A stretch of 25,904 bases of DNA from an uncultured Planctomycetales bacterium (GTDB lineage Bacteria; Planctomycetota; Planctomycetia; Pirellulales; S012-138): contig CALJLD010000098.1 of the NCBI GenBank assembly GCA_937982665.1, positions 1 through 25,904 of the forward strand, written 5' to 3'. The translations under genes were made by a program, and so were the position numbers. The notes under the pieces were generated by a model. The model searched no databases and was not told the DNA's origin. It was given only the letters and a program-made list of their open reading frames with translations. This document shows, piece by piece, positions 14,427-22,651 of the stretch; within the stretch, counting starts at the first letter, position 1, and each line of letters opens with the position of its first letter.

Positions 14427-15269
14427 ATGCATCGCCCCACCTACATCCGTGTGTTTCTCACCTTCGCGCGCAACAGCCTGGTGCGCGATATGACGTTCCG
14501 CGGGAACTTCATCATCGAGAGCATCTCTTCGATGTCTTGGATGGCGATGAACCTGGGCTTTTATATTTTGATCTTCAACCAAATTCCGGAGGACGGCGAG
14601 CTGGCGCCCGGAAGTGGTTGGGGAAAGTACGAGTTCTTTATTTTTCTCTCCACGACGTTGTTTATCAACAGTTTGGTGCAAGCCTTCTTCATGCCCAATG
14701 CCAATGAGTTCAGCGAGCTGATCCGCACCGGCGGTTTGGATTTCGCGCTGCTCAAGCCCATCGACACGCAATTTCTGATCTCTTTGCAGCGCGTCAACTG
14801 GTCATCGCTGGCGAACTTCTTCTTCGCGATTTGCCTGTTGAGTTATTCGCTGGCGGAATTGAACTATATGCCAAGTTGGTGGCAGCTTGTGCTTTACCCC
14901 TTCTATGTATTATGCGGCGTGGCAATTCTCTACAGCTTGATGATTACGCTTTCCGCCACAAGCATTTGGCTGGGCCGCAATCAAACGCTCTATGATTTCT
15001 GGTTCTACATTACGAACTTCTCTCGATACCCCATGGAGATTTATTCCGGCCCCTTCGGCCGTCCGCTGCAAGTCACCTTCACGTACCTGATTCCAATTCT
15101 TGTGGTTGTGAATGTGCCGGCGCGGATTCTGGCTCAACCGCTGGAAAGCACACAGCCAGGCACCTGGCGGCTGGCCGGCTTTGCCGTGTTGGCAACCGCT
15201 GGCAGTCTGGCGGCCTCGCGCTGGGTGTTTCAGCGCTCCTTGCTGGCTTACCGCAGTGCCAGCAGTTAA
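14427..15269 (+). CDS. ABC-2-type transporter permease (ABC2_membrane_6-like)
   Basis: A 280-residue polytopic protein of the ABC-2 permease class with about six membrane segments. It opens RVFLTFARNSLVRDMTFRGN, as in the PF06182 family, and continues FIIESISSMSWMAMNLGFYI, KYEFFIFLSTTLFINSLVQA, ELIRTGGLDFALLKPID (the conserved coupling-helix stretch), FAICLLSYSL, LVLYPFYVLCGVAILYSLMI and TFTYLIPILVVVNVPARI. Such permeases normally occur in pairs beside an ABC ATPase, but neither neighbour here is an ATPase. The substrate is unknown; lipid, glycan or antibiotic export are options for the class. The last codons contain a 7-bp stem TGCTGGC/GCCAGCA (15241-15264), a weak hairpin over the stop. Confidence 0.88.
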   Translation: MHRPTYIRVFLTFARNSLVRDMTFRGNFIIESISSMSWMAMNLGFYILIFNQIPEDGELAPGSGWGKYEFFIFLSTTLFINSLVQAFFMPNANEFSELIRTGGLDFALLKPIDTQFLISLQRVNWSSLANFFFAICLLSYSLAELNYMPSWWQLVLYPFYVLCGVAILYSLMITLSATSIWLGRNQTLYDFWFYITNFSRYPMEIYSGPFGRPLQVTFTYLIPILVVVNVPARILAQPLESTQPGTWRLAGFAVLATAGSLAASRWVFQRSLLAYRSASS

Positions 15270-15696
15270 AGCACGGGCGGAGGTTAATCGCGGGGTCAGA
15301 CTCGAAGGCCCAATAGGTTGCCAAGAAGCGCCTCCGCGTTGTCTGCAGTGCCAACACTGTGAGAATTCTTCACCCAACCCCTCACGTTTGACGCAACTGG
15401 CCGGCATTCTTCGCCCAAGCGTCATACTTACCGACGCGACAACCTAGGCAATGTGTGCCGATTGATCGTTGCTCGTTCATGCATCCCTTGCGAGCACGAC
15501 GATGCAACCGGCATGAAACTGTGGTCCGCAGGGGTGTGTCCCATTGCGCGAACAGTTCCTGCAAACCGCCTACCCGCAGGCGGAATCGCGGCGAGTCTTG
15601 GCGGCGTCCCGCAACGCCCCAACCTCGCTGGCGCAGGCTGTTCATCCCTTGAGGGCCGACGACGAAATCGACCTACCCGCAACGATTGACCTGCTC
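15270..15696. other. Intergenic region before HtrA-like gene
   Basis: 427 bases without a supported gene. An open frame continuous with the protease gene extends back to 15544, but its extra 51 residues have no homology-like pattern and precede a clear signal peptide, so they are treated as non-coding. No promoter pair with convincing spacing was found. Confidence 0.45.
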
Positions 15697-17082
15697 ATGG
15701 TTCGTCTCGTTACCCGCGCCGGTATTGTCGCCCTGTTGACGGCTACCCTGACGATGGGCGTTGTGCGTCCCGCGGAAGCGGATCCTTCGGACGCGCGGAT
15801 GACGCCGTTGGTGAAGGCCATCCAAAAGGCGCAGCCATCGGTCGTCAACATTCGCGGCGAAAAGAACGTGCCCGAAGAAGAGGCAGGCGAAGGCTTTCGC
15901 CGCGTCAATGGCATGGGCACAGGCGTTGTGATTGACCGTCACGGCTATATCCTGACGAACTTTCACGTCGTCGATGCGGTTGAAGACTTGCGAGTTACGC
16001 TGGCGGATGGGCGTGAATTCAAAGCTCAAGTTGTTGCCGTTGATCAGCAAGAAGATCTGGCAATGATCAAGATCACCGGCGCTGGCGAACTGTCCGTCAT
16101 TCACTTGGGCACTTCCAGCGACTTGATGTACGGTGAAACCGTGATCGCTGTTGGTAATCCTTTCGGCTATCAACACACCGTCACCAAGGGCATCATCAGC
16201 GCCTTGCATCGTACGGTTAACGTGAATGAGACTCTCGTTTACCGTGACCTGATCCAGACTGACGCCAGCATCAACCCTGGCAACTCCGGCGGTCCGCTGA
16301 TCAATATTGATGGTGAAATGATCGGCATCGCTGTCGCGGTTCGCGCCGGCGCGGTGGGGATTGGTTTCGCCATTCCCGTGGACAAAGCGCTGGCGGTCGC
16401 GGGCCGCTTGATGGCAGAACGAAATGACTGCATGGCCTGGCACGGCTTGGATCCGGATCCGGCCGCGGATTCGCCTGAGAGTGGATACGTGGTTGGGCTG
16501 GTGGAATCCAACAGTCCGGCGGCTCAAGCCGGCTTGCGGCCTGGTGACGTCATTACCGCGGTCGACAACACACGGCTTTCGCGCTCAATCGACTTTGAAC
16601 GAGCTTTGGTCAACCGCTCCGTTGGCGATACGCTGATGGTTACGCTGCGTCGTGGTGGCGAGACTCAAACGATCGACCTGGCTTTGGCCCAACGACCGTG
16701 GCGAGAGATTGATCCGGCTGATGGAGCCTGGGAACTGCTGGGGCTGCGGTTGCGTGCGGTTTCTCCCGATTACATGTTACGTCGTCGTGCTCGCTACAAC
16801 GGCGGACTGCTGGTCACGGAAGTTCGTCCGAACAGCCCTGCCGCCCGTGAAGGCGTCGTCCGTGGCGACATCCTGTTGGGCATCCACGAATGGGAAACAG
16901 TCACGCTTGACAATCTGGCCTACGTCTTCAATCGTCCCGACTTTGCCGATTTTGATCCGCTGAAGTTCTACGTCCTTCGCGGCAATCAAACTTCTTACGG
17001 CTTCCTCCGGCTGAACTCCGCGCCGTCCGCTCGCACGCGAGCAATTCCCGCCCATTCGCAACGTGGCCCGCGGCTGCAATAA
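15697..17082 (+). CDS. HtrA/DegP-like serine protease with two PDZ domains
   Basis: A 461-residue exported protease for envelope protein quality control. A signal peptide (VRLVTRAGIVALLTATLTM, cleavage near AEA) starts at the ATG at 15697. The trypsin-like domain has the full triad: His90 in TNFHVVDA, Asp120 in QQEDLAMIKI, Ser197 in NPGNSGGPL. GETVIAVGNPFG and VTKGIISALHR are the usual surrounding motifs. PDZ1 is about residues 270-330 (GYVVGLVESNSPAAQAGLRP, GDVITAVDN). PDZ2 is about 350-440 (GGLLVTEVRPNSPAAREGVV, RGDILLGIHEW). It ends in a short Arg/Ala-rich tail. The protein is presumably periplasmic because no second membrane anchor is seen. It converges with the rhomboid protease gene. 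Confidence 0.94.
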   Translation: MVRLVTRAGIVALLTATLTMGVVRPAEADPSDARMTPLVKAIQKAQPSVVNIRGEKNVPEEEAGEGFRRVNGMGTGVVIDRHGYILTNFHVVDAVEDLRVTLADGREFKAQVVAVDQQEDLAMIKITGAGELSVIHLGTSSDLMYGETVIAVGNPFGYQHTVTKGIISALHRTVNVNETLVYRDLIQTDASINPGNSGGPLINIDGEMIGIAVAVRAGAVGIGFAIPVDKALAVAGRLMAERNDCMAWHGLDPDPAADSPESGYVVGLVESNSPAAQAGLRPGDVITAVDNTRLSRSIDFERALVNRSVGDTLMVTLRRGGETQTIDLALAQRPWREIDPADGAWELLGLRLRAVSPDYMLRRRARYNGGLLVTEVRPNSPAAREGVVRGDILLGIHEWETVTLDNLAYVFNRPDFADFDPLKFYVLRGNQTSYGFLRLNSAPSARTRAIPAHSQRGPRLQ

Positions 17083-17113
17083 ATTCTGCTTTGCGTGAGT
17101 CCAAGTTGCTGCG

Positions 17114-17953
17114 CTACCAGTCTGGTCGACGGTAGTTTCGGTACGGTGTAGCGTAGCGATGTGCGCCGACGCGCGTTGTTTGCGGCCGCTGCTGTTCAAC
17201 AGGCGGCGAAGTCATGCCGCCTCCGCGTAGCAGCCAGGCCACCGCGGCTCCGGCAACAAAGCCTCCGATGTGGGCCCACCAGGCCACACCAGTTGTGTTG
17301 ACCGCCGTGATTGAAACGGCTCCTTGAAAGAACTGCAGCAAGAACCAGATTGCCAGGAATAGCGGCGCAGGCAGCACCACAATTTGAATGAAGTAGAAGA
17401 TGGGGATCAGCGTCAGCACCGTTGCGCGCGGGTAGAGCAGCATGTATGCCCCCATCACACCGGCGATTGCGCCACTGGCGCCGATGGTGGGAATGGGCGA
17501 TGACGCGTTGGTCAACAAGTGTGCTGCACTCGCCGCAACTCCCCAACCCAAATAGACCAGCAAGTAACCAACGTGCCCCAGGCGATCTTCGACGTTGTCG
17601 CCAAAGATATGTAAGAACCACATGTTGCCCAGGAAGTGCAGCCAGCCACCATGCAAGAAGATGCAGGTGAATAACGTCAGCCAGGCGGGAAGCGGCGATT
17701 CCGCCAACTCTTGCCCGATGACTGCTGGCTCCATGCCGCGATCTGTTCGCACGACCGCCTGCTGTTCAATGAACACTGGCTGGTCCGGGTGAAACACTCG
17801 CTGTGGGATCATTCCGTACATTTCAACGATCGTCGAACCGCGCTCGTCGCCAGCGGTGACTTGCAGCAAGAACACGACCGCACAAACGCCAATGAGCGCG
17901 TAATTCACATACGGAAAGCGTCGCGGGCGGATATTATCACGAAGCGGAAGCAT
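17114..17953 (-). CDS. Rhomboid family intramembrane serine protease
   Basis: A 279-residue membrane protease that cleaves substrate helices inside the membrane. The first membrane segment (YVNYALIGVCAVVFLLQV) is followed by a loop of about 55 residues. Next come the HGGWLHFLGNMWFLHIFGD region with the HxxxN pattern (His106, Asn110), the catalytic Ser160 in TIGASGAIAGVMGAY, and the catalytic His228 in WWAHIGGFVAGA. All active-site elements are present, so the enzyme should be active. A soluble Arg/Tyr-rich tail (~40 residues) follows the last helix. The ATG complement at 17951-17953 is preferred because the N-terminus MLPLRDNIRPRRFPYVNY is typical of the family. A low-complexity membrane protein gene lies upstream on the same strand after 226 bp without a gene. 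Confidence 0.95.
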   Translation of the reverse strand: MLPLRDNIRPRRFPYVNYALIGVCAVVFLLQVTAGDERGSTIVEMYGMIPQRVFHPDQPVFIEQQAVVRTDRGMEPAVIGQELAESPLPAWLTLFTCIFLHGGWLHFLGNMWFLHIFGDNVEDRLGHVGYLLVYLGWGVAASAAHLLTNASSPIPTIGASGAIAGVMGAYMLLYPRATVLTLIPIFYFIQIVVLPAPLFLAIWFLLQFFQGAVSITAVNTTGVAWWAHIGGFVAGAAVAWLLRGGGMTSPPVEQQRPQTTRVGAHRYATPYRNYRRPDW

Positions 17954-18179
17954 GGGTTGCGCGCAGGGTGCTCGTCAATCGAACCTTGGCCGAGCAACTA
18001 TTATACGCGCCTGTATCCGCTCTGCCGGACGATATCTTTCCATTGCGTGATATCTTGCACTGGACGAATGTCCTGTCGGCCTGTTAATGGCATCGGGTTG
18101 CGGACAGGCCAAGCTTGTGCTGGCAAAGTGCGAAAGCAACTTGGCTGCAGTCGATGCGGATTCGTTTTGGCCTTGCGGA

Positions 18180-19556
18180 TTAAGCCGCCTCGTAGTGCAC
18201 ATCATCCTCTTCGTATTCTTCTTCCTCGTCGCCGTCCTGATAGCGTTCCAGCAAGTCGGCATACTTCCGCCGCGAGTCTCGCAATAACAGTGCTTGCCAG
18301 GCGTTCGCGCCGGCGGAAGCGAACATTGTCAGCACGAGCAAAGTCCACATCCAGCCAGGCTTGCCGGCTTCTTCGGTTGCCGGCTTGCTTGAGTTCTTGC
18401 TGGAAGAACTGCTGGGCCCAGCTTCATCACTGCGATAGTTAGCCAGGCGGGTCGCGTTGTCATCGGCATGAAGCGCCGGCGGCGGCGTGTCTTGAGAGTT
18501 GGACGCCGTCGAGTTGGAGGCCGTCGAGTCGTTCGCGCGGCGGATGCGTTCGAAGGGATCATCAGACTGATCGGCCTGATCGTTGGTTGGGGTGTCACCG
18601 AAGGACGGGTTCTCCTGTGTTCCATCATTAGTGGAGTCTGAGGCTCCGCCGAAGTTACCTTGTCCGAAGTTGCGTGAACTATAGTCTTCGTAACGATTGG
18701 GGTATCGATCCGTACCTTGCGAAGTTGGCTGATTTGTTGCGGGCTGGCTTGCTGTCGGGGCGGCTTGTGTCTCGCCAATCGGCATGATGTATTCGCCAGC
18801 TGGCAGGTCAAGCGGGAACTCTGTTACCTGTTGCTCTCCACCCGTTGGATTGCCGCTGGGAGCGGAAGGGTCTGCCGCTCCGCCGGCACTGTATCGAGCT
18901 CCCTCTCCGTATTGAGGATTGTTCGCGTACCGCTCATCGCGGAAAGGGTTGTCTCCCATCTGCGGCACGCCGGTGGTTCCGCTAGCGTTGGGTTGGCCTG
19001 CGGTTTTGTCCGTGGCGGAGTTGCCATCAGCCGCGTTCGCGGGAGCATCCCCCTGAACGCGATTGCGGATGTCGTTGAGCAGTGAGTATCCGCCGCCCTG
19101 CGTTTGCGTATCGCCAACGTTGGCCGAACTTGCGTACCTATCACCGTTGGCCGCGCCGTTATTTGCAGGATCAACCGGCGGGTTGTTTGTTGTGGTTTGG
19201 TTGTTTGTGCTTTGACTTCCGTAGCCGCTTGTTGCGAACGGATCATGAACAGCATCTGCTTGTGCCGCGCCTGGTTGCGTTGTCGTTGCCGCCGCATCGG
19301 GCTGGTATTGCCCGGAAGCCACTTCAGGCGGGGTGCCAATTCGCGGAACAGGGCCAGTACCGACGGTGATGCGATACCGCTTCACACCGACCAGTTCGGG
19401 CGGAATCTCGCTGACGATATCCTGGCCGCCTTTGAGTGCTTCCAAGTCATCCGGTGAGATTTGGATGATGTATTCAAAGCCTCCCCCGGCCAGCGGTTGC
19501 CAGCCTACATCCACACCCAAGGTTGCGCTTGCCAGAAGCAGAATCATCGCGTTCAT
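18180..19556 (-). CDS. Low-complexity exported protein with C-terminal membrane anchor
   Basis: A 458-residue protein of unknown function. It starts with a short hydrophobic leader (MNAMILLLASATLGVDVGW) and a conserved-looking N-terminal part (FEYIIQISPDDLEALKGGQD, ELVGVKRYRITVGTGPVPRI). A long region of about 290 residues (~80-370) is very rich in Asn, Gln, Ser, Thr, Gly, Asp and Ala and probably unstructured (for example TTNNPPVDPANN). A membrane segment follows near WMWTLLVLTMFASAGANAW, then a positively charged then acidic tail (RRKYADLLERYQD, EEEEYEEDD). GGAG about 8 nt before the start supports the ATG complement at 19554-19556. The N-terminus plus anchor suggests a surface or periplasm-spanning linker. 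The N-terminal part is the only recognisable planctomycete element. Confidence 0.75.
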   Translation of the reverse strand: MNAMILLLASATLGVDVGWQPLAGGGFEYIIQISPDDLEALKGGQDIVSEIPPELVGVKRYRITVGTGPVPRIGTPPEVASGQYQPDAAATTTQPGAAQADAVHDPFATSGYGSQSTNNQTTTNNPPVDPANNGAANGDRYASSANVGDTQTQGGGYSLLNDIRNRVQGDAPANAADGNSATDKTAGQPNASGTTGVPQMGDNPFRDERYANNPQYGEGARYSAGGAADPSAPSGNPTGGEQQVTEFPLDLPAGEYIMPIGETQAAPTASQPATNQPTSQGTDRYPNRYEDYSSRNFGQGNFGGASDSTNDGTQENPSFGDTPTNDQADQSDDPFERIRRANDSTASNSTASNSQDTPPPALHADDNATRLANYRSDEAGPSSSSSKNSSKPATEEAGKPGWMWTLLVLTMFASAGANAWQALLLRDSRRKYADLLERYQDGDEEEEYEEDDVHYEAA

Positions 19557-19704
19557 CGCCGCACTCCGTTGCCAGGCGAGACCATCCGTCAGTCGCGCGG
19601 AGCATCCGCGCGGATAAGTCGCGAATGTTAGCGGACTCGTTCTTTCGAGCCAAGGAAGACTGGGCGAACTACGAAGTTCGGCGAGAACTGGACGGTGCTA
19701 GCAC

Positions 19705-21483
19705 TTATGGCATCCGGGGATCGATTGCCGGCTTCTCGATCGGATCGAAGCTCGCCCCGCGGCCCGCCTTCATGAGAATCAACACAGGGCGTCCGGCGTA
19801 ATCATTGATTTGTTCCATCGCCTGCCATGGGATTTCGTTGTTCGTCAGGAACCGTTGCACGGCAGGGAGAGAATCGCCCATCGCAAATTCCACAATCCAC
19901 GCTTGCCCATCCGCGCTTTGCAGATGTTGCAGCACGCGTTTGCGGTTAGTGTCATCGTCAACAACAAACTGCAGTTCTCGAACCTCAACTTCAGGCGTTT
20001 TCATCGCTAGGTAGCCGAGCGGACGGTAGTTCCACCATTCGCTGGAATAGATGACTGCCGGATATTCGGCGGTCGCATCTTGTTCCGCAAACTTGATCAA
20101 TTCAAACGCGGCGAGCTTGGGCTCCACTTCGGCTGTGCGAAACGCGCGATGCGACTCGCCGCCGGTGGCCTCAAACGCCCAAAAGTAGTTCGCGAAGAAT
20201 CCCAACAGGAAGATCCATGTCGCGGTTGCGAACAACATTCCGCCCAGCGCTTGGCGCGAATCGAATAGGTTGATGGCTGCACGGGAGAACAGCAGCACAG
20301 CCGGCGCGATCAAGCACAAGGCGTAGCGTTCAAAATGCGGTTGGATGGCGCTTGGCCCGGCGACGAGGTAAAACCCGAGCAGAGAAAGCAGATAGCCGGC
20401 GGCCAAGGCGAGTTCCAGCTTCGGTCGAGCCCGCCACAACCACCAGCCAACCATCAAGACGCCTGCGGCAACCATGGCAATGCCCAAGATGTCATAAACG
20501 GATCCGTTGAAGATCCAGGGCTCGCCATCAAAGCCAGGCATGCAACTGCCGGCGATATACCGGCAGACGGTCACACCGGAGAAAAGTCTGGCGAAGTTGA
20601 TCGAGAACTCGCCAAGTTGACTGAAAGATGCTAGTCGCCCGATCGCGTCCGGCGCGAACTTGGATCCAATGACAACCGCGGCGATTGCGGCCGCCGTTCC
20701 ACTTAACAGTGCGACCCCGATCTTGACTTTTGCATGGGGACCGCAGAAAAACTCTCGCAGTTCAACGCGCCAAGCGACAATTGCGCTGACCACAACCATC
20801 GGCGCGAGGAAGATATTTGTGGGATGGACCAGCAATGAGCAGCCAAACGCTGTTGCCGCAAACAAGAAGAATTTGGTTCGGCGGCCTTTGGGATCTTGAA
20901 AGCGGGCTCGCCGTTTCTTGCGGCCAGTGAGGTTTTCGCTCTTCTCGATATCGAATCCGCAGCGAGCCAACGCCGCGCACGCGTAAAGGACCAGCAGCGT
21001 CGCCAGGAGTGTTTGGCTGGTATCCCAACCAAAACGGCTGTAAGCAATGTTGATTGGCAAGACGGCAAGCGCCAGCGTCGAGATCAACGCGGTGCGTTCG
21101 CCAAAAAGCTTTCGGCATAAGGCAACATTCACGGCTAGTGCCGCCAGTCCGCTGACCACCGCTGGCACGCGAAGAATTGTAAACGACGGTCCAAATAACG
21201 AGTGCAAAAAGAGCAGCGGCAGGAAGTAGAACGGATTGAGTGGATTGCCGGTGGGAGTCAGCCATGCCGACGACTCACCGCTGAGCAAGGCTTCCGTCAC
21301 CATCCCGTACCAGGCTTCGTCGCCATTGACGCCGGGAAGCGACCCCAAGTTCCACATGCGGAACAGCACGGCCAGAAAGCCCGCCATGGCGATATGCATC
21401 CACCACAACACGCGCAGCCCTTCGGCCTCGAGCGGATGTTCGCCGCGCGGGGCCGTTAATCGGGAAAGCAGCGTTTGAGGCAT
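19705..21483 (-). CDS. GT39/ArnT-like membrane glycosyltransferase
   Basis: A 592-residue polytopic protein of the PMT/ArnT type (polyprenyl-phosphate-sugar dependent). After the first membrane segment comes GSLPGVNGDEAWYGMVTEAL, with the classical GDE motif at residues 54-56 (catalytic Asp). Further segments are FYFLPLLFLHSLFG, LRVPAVVSGLAALAVNVALC, LISTLALAVLPINIAYSRFG, LVHPTNIFLAPMVVVSAIVA and LLSLLGFYLVAGPSAIQPHF. The soluble C-terminal ~150 residues (AAFELIKFAEQDATAEYPAV, YNRPLGYLAM-like, REL and VLILMKAG) form the periplasmic part. The gene reads leftward and ends 148 bp before the low-complexity protein gene on the same strand. A lysine/arginine-rich cytoplasmic loop (GRKKRRARFQDPKGRR) is unusual but compatible with inside orientation. 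Confidence 0.9.
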   Translation of the reverse strand: MPQTLLSRLTAPRGEHPLEAEGLRVLWWMHIAMAGFLAVLFRMWNLGSLPGVNGDEAWYGMVTEALLSGESSAWLTPTGNPLNPFYFLPLLFLHSLFGPSFTILRVPAVVSGLAALAVNVALCRKLFGERTALISTLALAVLPINIAYSRFGWDTSQTLLATLLVLYACAALARCGFDIEKSENLTGRKKRRARFQDPKGRRTKFFLFAATAFGCSLLVHPTNIFLAPMVVVSAIVAWRVELREFFCGPHAKVKIGVALLSGTAAAIAAVVIGSKFAPDAIGRLASFSQLGEFSINFARLFSGVTVCRYIAGSCMPGFDGEPWIFNGSVYDILGIAMVAAGVLMVGWWLWRARPKLELALAAGYLLSLLGFYLVAGPSAIQPHFERYALCLIAPAVLLFSRAAINLFDSRQALGGMLFATATWIFLLGFFANYFWAFEATGGESHRAFRTAEVEPKLAAFELIKFAEQDATAEYPAVIYSSEWWNYRPLGYLAMKTPEVEVRELQFVVDDDTNRKRVLQHLQSADGQAWIVEFAMGDSLPAVQRFLTNNEIPWQAMEQINDYAGRPVLILMKAGRGASFDPIEKPAIDPRMP

Positions 21484-21748
21484 GATCCTAGCGCCGAGTT
21501 ACACAAAAGGGCAAAATGATCCGGCCGAAACTGGACGGTCGGGCGGTGATCGGTCGATTTTGCACAATGCGCCAAAACTCTACGTTGCCTGAGGTGGTCA
21601 AGTGAAGCGTTTGTGAGATCGCATGGCGCGCTCCACGTGCTAGGCTTTTCCAGGTAGTGATCGTTCCGACTGTGCGCTTTCTCCAGATTGAAGAAACGGA
21701 GCGGTTGTGCCGATCATTCGAGCCGATTCCCGAAACAGCGATGCCTGA

Positions 21749-22651
21749 ATGGACTGGATTCCCACAGCCTTGGATTTCTTGTCGGACTGCGTTGGACCGG
21801 GTTATGCCCCTGGTACGGCTGCGGCGACGGAGCCCACTGCGTTGGCAGCGCTCGCGCTGACCGCGCACGGTCGCGCTTTGGACGCTGACAAGCAACTTCG
21901 CGCGCTGCAATCCTGGCAAACCACCGACGGCAGCCTGGGCGTGACTGAGAAAGAGCCCCATCCGCAATGGCCAACAACATTGGCTGTGATCGCTTGGACC
22001 AAGGCCAGCACAAATCCCGCTTTGTTCCAGACTTCGATTGGCGATGCCGTCAACTGGCTGCTGCAACAGCAGGGCGAGACCATCCCGCCACGCGCGGATA
22101 ACATCGGCCACGATACGATGCTGGTTGGATGGCCTTGGGTGCAGGGAACACACTCCTGGCTGGAACCCACCGCATTCGCTTTGCTAGCTCTCAAGGCTGC
22201 GGGAAAGAGTGACCATCCACGCGCTCGCGAGGCGGCGAAGTTGCTCGCGGATCGTTTGTTGCCAGAGGGCGGATGCAACTACGGCAATACCTTTATCCTG
22301 GGCCAACAACTTCGGCCACATGTGCAGCCTACGGGGTTGGTCATGTTGGCGTTGGCCGATGAGCATATCGACGATGACCGCGTCGCCGCGTCGCTTGAGT
22401 TTCTCAACCGCGAATTGCCGAAGCAACGCAGCGCCGCATCCTATGCCTATGCCGCGATGGGTTTGGCCGCGCATCGTCATGCCCAAACGCAGGCCGATGA
22501 GTCCCAACTCGACGAACTGGCGACAAGAGCGCTGGAAGAGGAAGCTCCATTGCGGCTGGCCTTGCTGTTATTGGCTGTAAGCGGAGCGAACAACCCGCTC
22601 TATCCCTCCTGCGTTCCTTCAGGCGGGAAACAAAAAGCAACCGAACAATGA
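21749..22651 (+). CDS. Prenyltransferase/squalene-cyclase-repeat protein
   Basis: A 300-residue all-helical protein with repeats of the terpenoid cyclase/prenyltransferase alpha-alpha barrel. Evidence includes the QW-like segments LRALQSWQTTDGSLGVT and NWLLQQQGETI, LAVIAWTKA, SWLEPTAFALLALKAAG, LLADRLLPEGGCNYGNTFIL and VQPTGLVMLALADEHIDDDR. It covers only one domain's worth of repeats and has no DxDD catalytic motif in the usual context. It is therefore unlikely to be a full squalene-hopene cyclase. The ATG at 21749 directly follows an in-frame stop, fixing the earliest start; there is no Shine-Dalgarno sequence. The stop TGA overlaps the next gene's ATG (ATGA at 22648-22651), indicating translational coupling to the DUF362 protein. 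Confidence 0.8.
   Translation: MDWIPTALDFLSDCVGPGYAPGTAAATEPTALAALALTAHGRALDADKQLRALQSWQTTDGSLGVTEKEPHPQWPTTLAVIAWTKASTNPALFQTSIGDAVNWLLQQQGETIPPRADNIGHDTMLVGWPWVQGTHSWLEPTAFALLALKAAGKSDHPRAREAAKLLADRLLPEGGCNYGNTFILGQQLRPHVQPTGLVMLALADEHIDDDRVAASLEFLNRELPKQRSAASYAYAAMGLAAHRHAQTQADESQLDELATRALEEEAPLRLALLLLAVSGANNPLYPSCVPSGGKQKATEQ

Noticed and set aside
15241..15264. TGCTGGC...GCCAGCA stem at the end of the ABC-2 permease as a terminator
   Set aside because: It lies inside the coding sequence before the stop and has no T-tract, so it may be chance.
15544..15696. 51-residue N-terminal extension of the HtrA-like protease
   Set aside because: It would place the signal peptide internally; the ATG at 15697 starts directly at the signal peptide.
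15673..16527. 284-codon minus-strand frame over the HtrA-like protease
   Set aside because: The plus frame has the complete catalytic triad and PDZ motifs; the minus frame is an antisense shadow.
21488..22153. 221-codon minus-strand frame over the cyclase-repeat gene
   Set aside because: Antisense to a gene with clear repeat motifs and an ATGA-coupled partner.
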